This document shows, piece after piece, positions 47,904-56,132 of a stretch of DNA of 64,000 nucleotides. The stretch's first letter is position 1, and each line of letters opens with the position of its first letter. This stretch comes from Streptomyces sp. NA02950. Lineage in GTDB: Bacteria > Actinomycetota > Actinomycetes > Streptomycetales > Streptomycetaceae. A program made the translations under genes and the position numbers. The notes beneath the pieces are model-generated. The model saw only the letters and a list, made by a program, of their open reading frames with translations, was not told the origin of the DNA and made no database searches. The stretch is taken from the NCBI RefSeq assembly GCF_013364155.1, contig NZ_CP054916.1:1116001-1180000 (forward strand). The letters are read 5' to 3'.

Positions 47904-47938
47904 GGGGCGATTCGGCCCTGGCGGGGGTCGTTCGGCCC
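47904..47938. promoter_or_regulatory. Pair of candidate OsdR/DevR-type boxes
   Basis: GGGGCGATTCGGCCC (47904-47918) and GGGGTCGTTCGGCCC (47924-47938) lie exactly 20 bp apart, two helical turns, between the divergent usp-xfp and CBS-usp operons. The same 15-bp motif recurs at other promoters in this island. Binding by the response regulator at 57699 is inferred. Confidence 0.65.
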
Positions 47939-48041
47939 AGACGCCCGGGGCGGGCCGGTCGGACCCGACCGGACCCCGGGCAGCCCAAGAGGGCCGAGGG
48001 GGTGCCGCCGGAGGCTGGAGGAAGGATCCGGGGAGGCAGGG

Positions 48042-48713
48042 ATGAAGCACCGCAAGATCGGCAACGTGATGACCGACGATGTCGTCCGGGTGGGCCACGA
48101 GGCCTCGTTCGAGGAGGTCAGCCAGTTGCTGGCGCGGCACCGCATCAACGGTCTGCCGGTGGTGGACGAGGACGACAAGGTGATCGGCGTGATCACCGGT
48201 ACCGACCTCAGCGAGCTGACGGACCACCAGGGCTCCGGCCGCCAGGGCGGCGAACGGACCGACCCGGTGCCGCGGCAGTCCGCCGACGGACGCACCGCCC
48301 GGCAGCTGATGTCACGGCCCGCCGTCACCGTGCACCCCCAGGACACCATCGTGGACGCCGCGCGCTCCATGGCCCGCCACCGCATCGAACGGCTCCCCGT
48401 CGTGGACGAGGAGGACCGGCTGATCGGCATCGTGACCCGCCGTGACCTGCTGCGCGTCTTCCTCCGCCCGGACGACGAGATCCGCGCCGAGGTGATCGAC
48501 GAGGTGCTGGTGCGCTCCCTGTGGCTGCCGCCGCAGACCGTCACGGTCACCGTGACCGACGGGGTGGTACGGCTGGAGGGCCGGCTCGACCGGCACAGCG
48601 AGATCCCCATCGCGGTCCGGATGGCCGGCCAGGTGGACGGGGTGGTGGCGGTGGTCGACCGGCTCACGTATCGCATCGACGACTCCCGCGGCCAGGGAGG
48701 TGCCGCGCCATGA
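48042..48713 (+). CDS. CBS-pair and BON domain protein
   Basis: A 223-residue protein. Two CBS motifs (about 7-60 and 87-142: 'INGLPVVDEDDKVIGVIT' and 'IERLPVVDEEDRLIGIVT') would bind adenine nucleotides, followed by a BON domain (about 155-215, 'VTVTDGVVRLEGRLDR'). It could sense energy charge. GGGAGG precedes the ATG. It is ATGA-coupled to the following Usp gene (48710-48713). A paralogue lies at 56133. Confidence 0.92.
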   Translation: MKHRKIGNVMTDDVVRVGHEASFEEVSQLLARHRINGLPVVDEDDKVIGVITGTDLSELTDHQGSGRQGGERTDPVPRQSADGRTARQLMSRPAVTVHPQDTIVDAARSMARHRIERLPVVDEEDRLIGIVTRRDLLRVFLRPDDEIRAEVIDEVLVRSLWLPPQTVTVTVTDGVVRLEGRLDRHSEIPIAVRMAGQVDGVVAVVDRLTYRIDDSRGQGGAAP

Positions 48714-49612
48714 CGACCCCCGGCAAGCCGGCCCACGACGGCCGGGTCGTGGTGGGCCTCGATGGCTCCGACAGCGCCTGGAGCGCGCTGGACCGGGCCG
48801 TCGCCGAGGCCCGGCGGCGCGGTGCCACGCTGGAGATCGTGCACGCCTGGCCGTGGGCCCGTACCGATCCGCTCGCCTTCGACACGGACAGCGAACCCCA
48901 GCGACCCCCCGTCGAGGTGGCCCGCACGGTGCTGCGGCTGGCCGTGGCACGGGCCGCCGAGAAGGACCCGGAGCTGCGGATCGTGCCCACCCTCACCGCG
49001 CAGGACGCGGTGCCCGAACTGCTGCGGATCGGCCAGGACGCCTCGCTCATCGTCATCGGCACGCGCGGGCTGGGCGGCTTCACCGGTCTGCTGCTGGGCT
49101 CGGTCGGACTGCGGCTGGCCGCCCACACCCACCGCCCGCTGCTGGTGGTACGCGGCGACATCCCCGCCGCGTACGGGCCCGAGGGCCACGGCAAGGTGCT
49201 GGTCGGGATCGAGGGCGGCGCGGACGAGGCGGCGGCCCGGTTCGGCTTCGAGGAGGCGATCCGGCGCGGGGCGCGGCTGCGTGTGCTGTACGCGTGGACG
49301 CACCCCCGGACCTTCGGCGGCGACCACACCCTGCCCTCGCGGGAGGTCGTGGCCCTGCGGGCGGAGCGCGCGCAGGAGGAGACGTACCGCGTGGTGGCCG
49401 CGCTGCGCAAGGAGTTCGAGGAGGTGGGCGTCCGGGAGGACACGGTCCACAGCGCCCCCGCCCAGGCCCTGGTGGAGGCGTCGCGCGCGGCGGACGTCCT
49501 GGTCCTGGCCGTCCACCGCCGCACCGCCCGTCTGGGCCTCCAGCTCGGCCCCGTCACCCACGCGGTCCTCCACCACGCCCACTGCCCGGTGGTCCTGGTC
49601 CCGATCGGCTGA
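48710..49612 (+). CDS. Universal stress protein, tandem Usp domains
   Basis: A 300-residue protein with two Usp domains. The first has the complete nucleotide motif 'GTRGLGGFTGLLLGS' near 120-134. The second begins 'KVLVGIEGGADEA' and ends 'HHAHCPVVLVPIG', with a degraded motif. It is translationally coupled to the CBS-BON gene, so nucleotide sensing by CBS and Usp may act together. Expression is probably driven from the box pair at 47904-47938. Confidence 0.92.
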   Translation: MTTPGKPAHDGRVVVGLDGSDSAWSALDRAVAEARRRGATLEIVHAWPWARTDPLAFDTDSEPQRPPVEVARTVLRLAVARAAEKDPELRIVPTLTAQDAVPELLRIGQDASLIVIGTRGLGGFTGLLLGSVGLRLAAHTHRPLLVVRGDIPAAYGPEGHGKVLVGIEGGADEAAARFGFEEAIRRGARLRVLYAWTHPRTFGGDHTLPSREVVALRAERAQEETYRVVAALRKEFEEVGVREDTVHSAPAQALVEASRAADVLVLAVHRRTARLGLQLGPVTHAVLHHAHCPVVLVPIG

Positions 49613-49633
49613 CGCCCCCCGATCCCGCGCCGA

Positions 49634-49648
49634 GCGGACGAACGGCCC
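49634..49648. promoter_or_regulatory. Weaker candidate DevR-type box
   Basis: GCGGACGAACGGCCC fits the island motif with a changed second base. It lies 22 bp after the Usp stop at the start of a long stretch with no gene, so its target is unclear. Confidence 0.35.
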
Positions 49649-50105
49649 TGGGCCGTGGGGCCGTGCCAGGGCTGTGGGGCGGCGGGCCGGACGACGGCCG
49701 GGGCCCGCCGGGCGCGGGCGCGTCCCGGCGCGCGATGGAGGGCCGCGGGGCAGATGCCCGCCCGCTCGGTCCCGGCGAGAAGGCGACGCGCTCCCGCCAC
49801 CGGGCGAGGCTGACGGCGCTGCGGTGCAACGGGCTCACCGGCGCCTGTGTCGCCGGGCCATACGAGCCCGGCCGGCGACCGGACGCGGCACGCGTCCGCG
49901 CGCTGCCCGGGCGCCGCAGGCCCGACAGACGGCCGAGCACGCGGGGCCGCGGGACGCGGAGCGGACGGGCGGACCGCGAGAGCACGGCTTCGCGTGGGCG
50001 GACTGCCCACGCGAGTCCGGCGCGACGCCCGGCAGCCCGCTGGATCCCGCCCGAGCGGGGGCGCGGGGTGGATGGGCCGGTTGTCCTGGGGGCGGAGGGT
50101 GGCCC

Positions 50106-50120
50106 GGGGCCGGTCGGCCC
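50106..50120. promoter_or_regulatory. Candidate DevR-type box
   Basis: GGGGCCGGTCGGCCC is a close match to the island motif. It is 322 bp upstream of the Usp gene at 50442, rather far for a normal operator, unless the transcript has a long leader. Confidence 0.5.
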
Positions 50121-50441
50121 TGGCGTTGGGCCGTCCGACGTGGTGCCCTGGAAAGTGGCACCGGGGGCATCCAGCAGACGCGGAGAAGCGGACCGGTGAC
50201 CGCCGGTGAAGCGTGTGACCGATGACCGCGCACCGCGCAATCAGGGCCCGCGAGAAGCGGGCGGCCCCCGGCGCCGCGGGTGTGCCGCGGCGGCGGCCGG
50301 CAGGACGGGGCCCGAACGGGCCGTATCGCCCCGTCGGCACACGATCGACAAGGACATATTCCGGCAGGCGTCCCCGGGGCCGTTGCAGCCGCGGGAGTCC
50401 CGGCAGCCACTCCCCCGCGCCGTGCCGGAGAGGAGGCAGCG

Positions 50442-51296
50442 ATGGTGCGCCCCGTCACCGCGGGACTGGACGGGTCCCCCGAGAGTCTGGCCGCCGCCGA
50501 CTGGGCGGCGCACGAGGCGATGCTGCGCGACGCTCCGCTGCGGCTGGTCAACGCCTGGCCGGGCCCCGAGCAGTTGGAACTGACCCCGGGCCGGGAGGCC
50601 GCCTGGCACTACTGGGCCGAGCGCGCGCTGCGTTCGGCGCGGGCCGAACTGGACGCCGAACACCCGGAGATGGCGATCCTGACCGATCAGGTCCCCGGAT
50701 ATCCGGGTCCCGTGCTGCTGGCCGAAGCGGAGCGGTCCGAGCTGCTGGTTGTCGGGTCCCGTTCGCTCGGGGTGGTCGCCGGATTCTTCCTGGGCTCCGT
50801 CGGTCTGGAGCTGGCCGCCCGCGCCGCCGTCCCCGTCGCACTGGTGCGGGCGGACACCCGCGAGACACGGAACGCCGATGTGGTGGCGGGGGTGGACGTG
50901 CACGCGTCGTGCGACGACGTGCTGGAGTTCGCGTTCGACGCCGCGGCCCGGCGCGGAGCGGGGCTGCTGTGCGTGTACGCCAGCAGGGTTCCGGCGATCC
51001 GGGACTCCGCGCCCTGGGTCGTGGACGTCGGGCTGACCGATGCCCGCGAGGAGGCGGAGAAGACGCTGGCCGAGGCGATGGCGCCGTGGCGGGACAAGTT
51101 CGCCGGGGTGCGGGTCGTCGAGGAGATCGCGTCGGACAGTCCGGCCCGGCGGCTGGTGGCAGCCGCGGCGGGGGCAGCGCTGATGGTCGTGGGGCGCGGG
51201 CCGCGCAGTTCGGGCCTCGGGCCGCGGCTCGGGCCGGTCGCCCAGGCCGTGGCGCACCACGCCGCCTGTCCGGTCGCCGTCGTACCCCAGGGCTGA
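50442..51296 (+). CDS. Universal stress protein, tandem Usp domains
   Basis: A 284-residue protein with two Usp domains. The first starts 'VTAGLDGSPESLAAADWAA' and its nucleotide motif is altered ('GSRSLGVVAGFFLGS', Ser for the second Gly), so ATP binding may be lost. The second ends 'HHAACPVAVVPQG'. GAGAGGAGG precedes ATG 50442. It is 55 bp upstream of the alcohol dehydrogenase. It is the closest intact relative in this window of the broken gene at 53160. Confidence 0.9.
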   Translation: MVRPVTAGLDGSPESLAAADWAAHEAMLRDAPLRLVNAWPGPEQLELTPGREAAWHYWAERALRSARAELDAEHPEMAILTDQVPGYPGPVLLAEAERSELLVVGSRSLGVVAGFFLGSVGLELAARAAVPVALVRADTRETRNADVVAGVDVHASCDDVLEFAFDAAARRGAGLLCVYASRVPAIRDSAPWVVDVGLTDAREEAEKTLAEAMAPWRDKFAGVRVVEEIASDSPARRLVAAAAGAALMVVGRGPRSSGLGPRLGPVAQAVAHHAACPVAVVPQG

Positions 51297-51351
51297 CACC
51301 ACGCATGCCACCGGCCGCAGCCACGAGCCGAGGAGAGGAGAGGAAACGGCC

Positions 51352-52419
51352 ATGAAAGCACTCGTCTTCCACGGGCCGGGGCGGATCTCCTGGGAGCAGG
51401 TGCCCGACCCCGACCTCTTGGAGATCACCGACGCGATCGTGCGGATCGACACGGTCACCATCTGCGGCACCGACCTGCACATCCTGAACGGCGACGTACC
51501 GGATGTCAGGCCCGGTACGGTCCTCGGCCACGAGGCCGTGGGCGAGGTGGTGGAGACCGGGGAGGACGTACGGAGCGTACGCCCCGGGGACCGCGTGCTG
51601 ATCTCGTGCATCTCGGCGTGCGGCCACTGCCGGTTCTGCCGGGAGCGTGCGTACGGGCAGTGCCGCGGGGGCGGGGGCTGGGTCCTGGGGCGTTCGATCA
51701 ACGGAACGCAGGCGGAGTACGTCCGGGTGCCGTTCGCCGATCTGTCGGTGCATCCGCTGCCCGGCTCTGCCGAGGGCCAGGACGCGGTGCTGCTGGCGGA
51801 CATCTTCCCGACCGCCTACGAGGTGGGGGTCCTCAACGGCCGGGTGGGCCCCGGGGACACCGTCGCGGTGGTGGGGGCCGGGCCGATCGGGCTGGCCGCG
51901 ATCGCGACCGCGGAGTTCTTCTCCCCCGGTCGGATCATCGCCGTCGACTACGCCACCGCGCGGCTGGACGCGGCCAAGCGGGTCGGCGCCGACGCGGTGG
52001 CCGCCGCGGACGAGGATCCGGAGCGGCTGGTCGACGACCTCACCGAGGGACTGGGCGCCGATGTGGTGATCGAGGCGGTGGGCACACCGCAGAGCTTCGA
52101 GGCATGCACCCGCATGGTGCGGCCCGGTGGCCGGATCGCCAATGTCGGGGTGCACGCCAGGCCCGCCACCCTGCACCTGGAAGAGCTGTGGATCAAGAAC
52201 GTGACGATCACCACCGGGCTGGTCGACACGTACTCCACACCCACGCTGCTGTCCATGCTGGCCGCCGGACGGCTGCCCGCGTCCACGCTCATCACCCATC
52301 TCTTCGAGCTGGACCAGATGGAGGAGGCGTACGAGGTCTTCTCGCAGCCCGCCGACACCGGCGCGATCAAGATCGCGCTCGGGGGCCCCACCAGGCCCCT
52401 GGCGACCCGGGAGGGGTGA
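51352..52419 (+). CDS. Zinc-dependent alcohol dehydrogenase
   Basis: A 355-residue MDR enzyme. Catalytic zinc ligands are in 'TICGTDLHILNG' and 'VLGHEAVGEVV'; the structural lobe is 'CGHCRFCRERAYGQC'; the NAD fold has 'VAVVGAGPIGLAAIA'. In the island it would dispose of reducing equivalents when respiration stops, as for the alcohol dehydrogenases of the S. coelicolor OsdR regulon. GAGGAGAGGAG precedes the ATG. The next gene begins 3 bp after its stop. Confidence 0.92.
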   Translation: MKALVFHGPGRISWEQVPDPDLLEITDAIVRIDTVTICGTDLHILNGDVPDVRPGTVLGHEAVGEVVETGEDVRSVRPGDRVLISCISACGHCRFCRERAYGQCRGGGGWVLGRSINGTQAEYVRVPFADLSVHPLPGSAEGQDAVLLADIFPTAYEVGVLNGRVGPGDTVAVVGAGPIGLAAIATAEFFSPGRIIAVDYATARLDAAKRVGADAVAAADEDPERLVDDLTEGLGADVVIEAVGTPQSFEACTRMVRPGGRIANVGVHARPATLHLEELWIKNVTITTGLVDTYSTPTLLSMLAAGRLPASTLITHLFELDQMEEAYEVFSQPADTGAIKIALGGPTRPLATREG

Positions 52420-52422
52420 GCG

Positions 52423-53109
52423 GTGATGTCCGGGGCGGTACGGCCGGACCCGGCGGCCGCGCGGCCGGTCACCGGCGGCGGCGACATCGGGCGCCGGGTG
52501 GCCGAGCGCCGCGCCCGGCTCGGGCTCTCGCGGGAGGAACTGGCGGCCCGGGCGGGCACCTCATCCGGCTATGTGCGCTATCTCGAGGAGTATCCGGCCG
52601 ATCCGGGATCCGGAGCGCTGCTGCGGATCGCGGCGGCGCTGGACACCACCGCGGCCGCGCTGCACGGCGGCGGCGCCGAGCGGCCGCCCGGTATCGGACG
52701 TGCGGCGGCCCACCCCGAGCTGCTGGAACTGGGCCCCGGGGAGTGCCGGGACCTGCTCGCCACCCACGGGGTCGGCCGGATCTCGGTGGCCACCGCACGC
52801 GGCCCCGCCGTCATCCCGGTCAACTACAGCGTGGTGGACGACGCGGTGGTCTTCCGGACCGCGCCCGACGCCACCCCAGCGGCGGCCGCGGGCACCGAGG
52901 TCGCCTTCGAGGTGGACCACATCGACGAGGCGCTCAGCGAGGGCTGGAGCGTGCTCGTCGTCGGACGCGCACAGCGGGTCACCGATCCGGCGGCGGTCCG
53001 GCGGCTGGCCGCCGAGGCGTACTCGGCCCCCTGGCCGGGCGGCAGCCGCGATCTGTGGCTGCGTATCGAACCCACCAGCGTCACCGGCCGCCGGATCCGG
53101 GCGCGCTGA
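52423..53109 (+). CDS. Helix-turn-helix / pyridoxamine-phosphate-oxidase-like flavin barrel fusion
   Basis: A 228-residue protein. Residues about 20-85 form an XRE-type helix-turn-helix ('VAERRARLGLSREELAARAG', then 'SSGYVRYLEEYP'). Residues about 103-228 form an FMN-binding split barrel of the PPOX type ('GRISVATARGPAVIPVNYSV', 'EVAFEVDHIDEALSEGWSVL'). The fusion suggests a transcription regulator that senses flavin, F420 or redox state. Start is GTG 52423 or ATG 52426. It is 3 bp downstream of the alcohol dehydrogenase, so co-transcribed. Confidence 0.87.
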   Translation: MMSGAVRPDPAAARPVTGGGDIGRRVAERRARLGLSREELAARAGTSSGYVRYLEEYPADPGSGALLRIAAALDTTAAALHGGGAERPPGIGRAAAHPELLELGPGECRDLLATHGVGRISVATARGPAVIPVNYSVVDDAVVFRTAPDATPAAAAGTEVAFEVDHIDEALSEGWSVLVVGRAQRVTDPAAVRRLAAEAYSAPWPGGSRDLWLRIEPTSVTGRRIRAR

Positions 53110-53159
53110 CCCGGCACAGCGGAACACAGCACCACACAGCCGGAGGAGTTGCGGAGGTG

Positions 53160-53976
53160 ATGGTTGTGCGACCGCGCATCACCGTCGGCATCGACGGTTT
53201 CCCCGAGAGTCCGCACGCCGCGCCCTGGGCGGCACGCGAGGCGCTGCCGCGCGATCTGCCGCTGCGGCTCGTCCACGCCTGGGTCCTGCTGGCGCCCACG
53301 GACCCGGACCCGCCGCCCGAGGGGGACCTCCCGTGCGGGAACGACCAGGCCTACTGGGCGCGGCGGCTGCTGAGCGACACGGTGGGCGCGTTGCGCGAGG
53401 CCCCTCCGGGGTTGAACGTCACCGCCGAGCCGGTGCCGCAGGAGACGGTGCCCGCGCTGCTGGCCGCGGGCGGGGCCGCCGAGATGCTGGTGCTCGGCTC
53501 GCGCGGGCGCGGCGCGCTCGGCGGCTTTCTGCTCGGCTCCACGGGGCGCGAGGTCCTCGCGCGCGGTGTGCGGCCGATGGTGCTGCTGCACGCGGACGAC
53601 GCCGACCGGAGCGCGGACGTGGCCGTGGGTCCCGGTCCGCGGCGGCCGCCGGACGACGTACTCGGGTTCGCCTTCGACGCGGCCGCGCGGCGCGGCGGTT
53701 CACTGCGCGCGGTGCACGCGGGCGGACGCCGACAGCAGGGCGGCGCTGAGCGCGGCGCTGCGGCCGTGGCGGGAGAAGTACCCGGGGGTGCCGGTGGCCG
53801 AGGACGTCACCGCCGAGCGCCCCGGGCGCGGTCTGGTGCGCGCCGCCGCCGGCTCCGGGCTGCTCGTACCGGGCCGCGACGGGGCCGAGCCCGGTGGCGT
53901 ACCGCGGATGGGCCCCGTGACCCACGCCGCGGTGCACCACGCGCCGTGTCCGGTGGCGGTCGTGCCGTCCGGCTGA
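53160..53976 (+). pseudogene. Universal stress protein broken by an out-of-frame deletion
   Basis: The first part (53160 to about 53724) encodes a good Usp domain with 'GSRGRGALGGFLLGS' and the start of a second ('VLGFAFDAAARRGGSLRAVH'). The frame then shifts: the natural ending, 'SAALRPWREKYPGVPV' to '[13 protein letters not shown]' at 53976, is in the next frame. Against the intact paralogue at 50442 some 19-20 residues are missing at the junction, so a deletion not divisible by three is likely. The unshifted frame runs on to 54041 as nonsense. Start is ATG 53160 or GTG 53166 (GCGGAGG upstream). A sequencing error alone would not explain the missing residues. Confidence 0.8.
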
Positions 53977-54063
53977 CCCGGACGACAGACATCGACTCAT
54001 CAGCCACATCAGCCAACCCACCGCGATCCACCGCGAGTTGAGGGAGGACACAGGGAGACGACG

Positions 54064-55536
54064 ATGTCGAAAGCGATGACCACCGATCTCTACGAGGCGA
54101 CCATGGCCCTGTCGTACCTGCGGGAGGGTATGACCGCCCCGGCCACCTTCGACCTGTACGTCCGCGACCTTCCGCCCGAGCGCGGCTTCCTGGTCGCCGC
54201 GGGCCTGGAACCGGCGCTGGACTATCTGTCCGGCTTCCGGGTCGGGCCGGACGACGTCGAGGCGTTCGCCACCGCGCTGCACCGCTCCTACGACGATCTG
54301 GAACCCCTGCTGGGCCTGGGGTTCGAGGGCGAGGTGCGGGCGGTGCCCGAGGGCCGGATCGTCCTGGCCGGGGAACCGCTGCTGGAGCTGACGGCGCCCA
54401 TGCCGCAGGCCCAGTTGGTCGAGACGTATCTGCTGGGGCAGCTCAGCCACCAGACCACCATCGCCTCCAAGGCCGTGCGGTGTGTGCTGGCCGCCGACGG
54501 CCACCCGGTGCTGGATTTCTCCCTGCGCCGCACCCACGGTCCGCAGGCCGGGATGCAGGCGGCCCGGCTGGGCGCCCTGGCCGGGTTCACGGGGACGAGC
54601 AATGTCGAGGCGGCGACCACGTACGGGCTCCCTGCCAGCGGCACCATGGCGCATTCGTACATCGAGGCGTTCGCGGACGAGGAGACCGCGTTCCGGGCGT
54701 TCGCCCGCACCCACCCCGGTCCGGTGACCTTCCTGGTGGACACCTACGACACGGTGACGGGTGTGGCCGCCGCGGCGCGGGTGCTGCGCGATCTGGGCCT
54801 GGGCACCGGCTGTGCCATCCGGCTGGACAGCGGGGACCTGGGCGCGCTCGCGGTGCGGGCGCGGCGGATCCTCGACGAGGCGGGGCTGCCGCAGGTGCGG
54901 ATCGTGGCCAGCGGCGGTCTGGACGAGTACGCCGTGGCGGACCTGGTGCGCGCGCGGGCGCCGATCGATGTGTTCGCCGTGGGCACCCGGGTCGGGGTCT
55001 CGGCCGACTCGGCGTATCTCGACTCCGCGTACAAGCTGGTCGCCTACGACGGCAGGCCGGTGATGAAACTGTCCTCGGCGAAGGCCACGGCGCCGGGTGC
55101 CAAGCAGGTGTGGCGGCGGCCCGGATTCGCCGATGTCATCGGCGAGCGGGACGAACTGCCGCCGCGCGGTGGCACCCCGCTGCTGGAGACGGTGATGCGG
55201 GGCGGCCGCCGGACCCGGGAACCCGACACCCTGGGCCGGGCGCGCGAACGCCTCACCGCCGATCTGGCCGGACTGCCGCCGCAGGCCCGGCGGATCCGGG
55301 AGCCCATGCCGCCCCGTGCGGCGACCTCGCCCGCGCTGGCCCGGCTGGCGGGCCGGGTGCGCCACCGGATCGAGCACCGGATCCTCGCCGGGGAACACGA
55401 GGCCGAACGGCCGGACCTAAGAGCCGAACGGCCGGACCAAGGAGCCGAACGGCCGGACCCCGGTGCCGAGCGGACCAGGCCGGGGGCCGCTCGGCCCCTG
55501 CCTCACGCGGGTGGCGCACCCGCACGATGGAGTTGA
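54064..55536 (+). CDS. pncB: Nicotinate phosphoribosyltransferase
   Basis: A 490-residue enzyme that makes nicotinate mononucleotide from nicotinate and PRPP in NAD salvage. Conserved blocks are 'TDLYEATMALSYLREG', 'DFSLRRTHGPQAGMQAARL', 'FTGTSNVEAATTYGLPASGT' followed by the phospho-accepting His in 'MAHSYIEAF', and 'DTYDTVTG'. The core ends near residue 440. The last 50 residues are a Glu-Arg-Pro-Asp repeat with no homology, overlying a DNA repeat and a regulatory box. NAD salvage genes also accompany the S. coelicolor dormancy island. Confidence 0.93.
   Translation: MSKAMTTDLYEATMALSYLREGMTAPATFDLYVRDLPPERGFLVAAGLEPALDYLSGFRVGPDDVEAFATALHRSYDDLEPLLGLGFEGEVRAVPEGRIVLAGEPLLELTAPMPQAQLVETYLLGQLSHQTTIASKAVRCVLAADGHPVLDFSLRRTHGPQAGMQAARLGALAGFTGTSNVEAATTYGLPASGTMAHSYIEAFADEETAFRAFARTHPGPVTFLVDTYDTVTGVAAAARVLRDLGLGTGCAIRLDSGDLGALAVRARRILDEAGLPQVRIVASGGLDEYAVADLVRARAPIDVFAVGTRVGVSADSAYLDSAYKLVAYDGRPVMKLSSAKATAPGAKQVWRRPGFADVIGERDELPPRGGTPLLETVMRGGRRTREPDTLGRARERLTADLAGLPPQARRIREPMPPRAATSPALARLAGRVRHRIEHRILAGEHEAERPDLRAERPDQGAERPDPGAERTRPGAARPLPHAGGAPARWS
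55402..55485. repeat. 21-bp tandem repeat in the pncB tail
   Basis: Four 21-bp units beginning GCCGAACGGCCGGACC (55402, 55423, 55444; the fourth at 55465 is diverged) encode repeats of Ala-Glu-Arg-Pro-Asp plus two variable residues. Each unit holds the dyad GCCGAACGGC, similar to half of the island's regulatory motif. Confidence 0.85.
55483..55497. promoter_or_regulatory. Candidate DevR-type box inside the pncB 3' end
   Basis: GGGGCCGCTCGGCCC fits the island motif. It lies within the pncB tail and 104 bp upstream of the cyclic-nucleotide-binding gene, a normal promoter distance. Confidence 0.55.
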
Positions 55537-55600
55537 CGGCGTCGGCGACGCCCGATGCCCGCCGCCAGTGGACCGTGCGCCTGGGGAGAAGGGGCCCTTG

Positions 55601-56059
55601 ATGATCACCAGAAACGGAGTAGTGGCCGCCGTACCGCCGGACCACCGTGACCAGTTCGTCCGTCTCGCCCATGAGGTGTCCTTTCCGATCGGCACCCGCA
55701 TCTTCGAAGAGGGGGGCCCGGCCGACCGCTTCTGGATCATCAGCAGCGGCGGAGTGGCCCTCGATGTGCATGTGCCGGGCCGGCGGGCACCCACCGTGGA
55801 CACGCTCGGCCCCGGCGATCTGCTGGGCTGGTCATGGCTGATCCCGCCGTGCCGGTGGCATCTGGGCGCGGAGGCCGTCAGCTTGGTGCGCGCCGAGGAG
55901 TTCGACGCGGCCATGGTGCGTGCGCTGTGCCTCAAGGACCCGGTGCTGGGCAGCGCCCTGGCCACGTATGTGGCGGGTGTGGTCGGGCGACGGCTGCGGT
56001 CGACCCGCAACCGGCTGCTGGACCTCTACGGGCCCTACGGCAGCGGCTTCCGGAGCTGA
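55601..56059 (+). CDS. Cyclic-nucleotide-binding domain protein without DNA-binding domain
   Basis: A 152-residue protein consisting of a CRP-type cNMP-binding barrel (about 12-115): 'FPIGTRIFEEGGPADRFWII', 'VDTLGPGDLLGWSWLIPP', followed by a C-terminal helix. The family's arginine-binding PBC signature is only partly kept, and the helix-turn-helix of CRP is absent. It may act as a stand-alone sensor or partner. S. coelicolor has a similar gene in its dormancy island. ATG 55601 follows GGAGAAGG. The stop is inside an 8-bp tandem repeat. Confidence 0.85.
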   Translation: MITRNGVVAAVPPDHRDQFVRLAHEVSFPIGTRIFEEGGPADRFWIISSGGVALDVHVPGRRAPTVDTLGPGDLLGWSWLIPPCRWHLGAEAVSLVRAEEFDAAMVRALCLKDPVLGSALATYVAGVVGRRLRSTRNRLLDLYGPYGSGFRS

Positions 56060-56098
56060 AGGGCTGAGGGGCTGAAGGGCTGAAGGGCTGAAGGCTGA
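56056..56098. repeat. 8-bp tandem repeat at the stop of the cNMP-binding gene
   Basis: About five copies of CTGAAGGG (one with CTGAGGGG) run from 56056. The first copy supplies the TGA stop codon of the upstream gene. Slippage here would change only the intergenic length. Confidence 0.8.
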
Positions 56099-56132
56099 GC
56101 GGACCTGAACCGACCTGAACGGAGGAAGACCC

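Larger units (their letters stand above)
49613..50441. other. 829-bp region without a supported gene
   Basis: Both strands hold open frames, but their compositions are Arg/Pro/Gly/Ser-rich shadows and none has homology, a ribosome site and a plausible length together. Two DevR-like boxes (49634, 50106) are inside. It may be the decayed remains of a gene of the island or hold an unannotated short RNA. Confidence 0.45.

Noticed and set aside
49554..50240. A 228-codon minus-strand frame in the empty stretch of the island
   Set aside because: Pro/Arg/Ser/Gly-rich with no homology, and it overlaps the end of the Usp gene. I treat the stretch as non-coding.
50309..50322. GGCCCGAACGGGCC, a perfect palindrome upstream of the Usp gene
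   Set aside because: Its spacing and halves differ from the island motif, and short GC palindromes are frequent by chance at this GC content.
55402..55485. CRISPR-like array in the pncB tail
   Set aside because: The 21-bp units are directly tandem with no spacers and lie in a coding frame.
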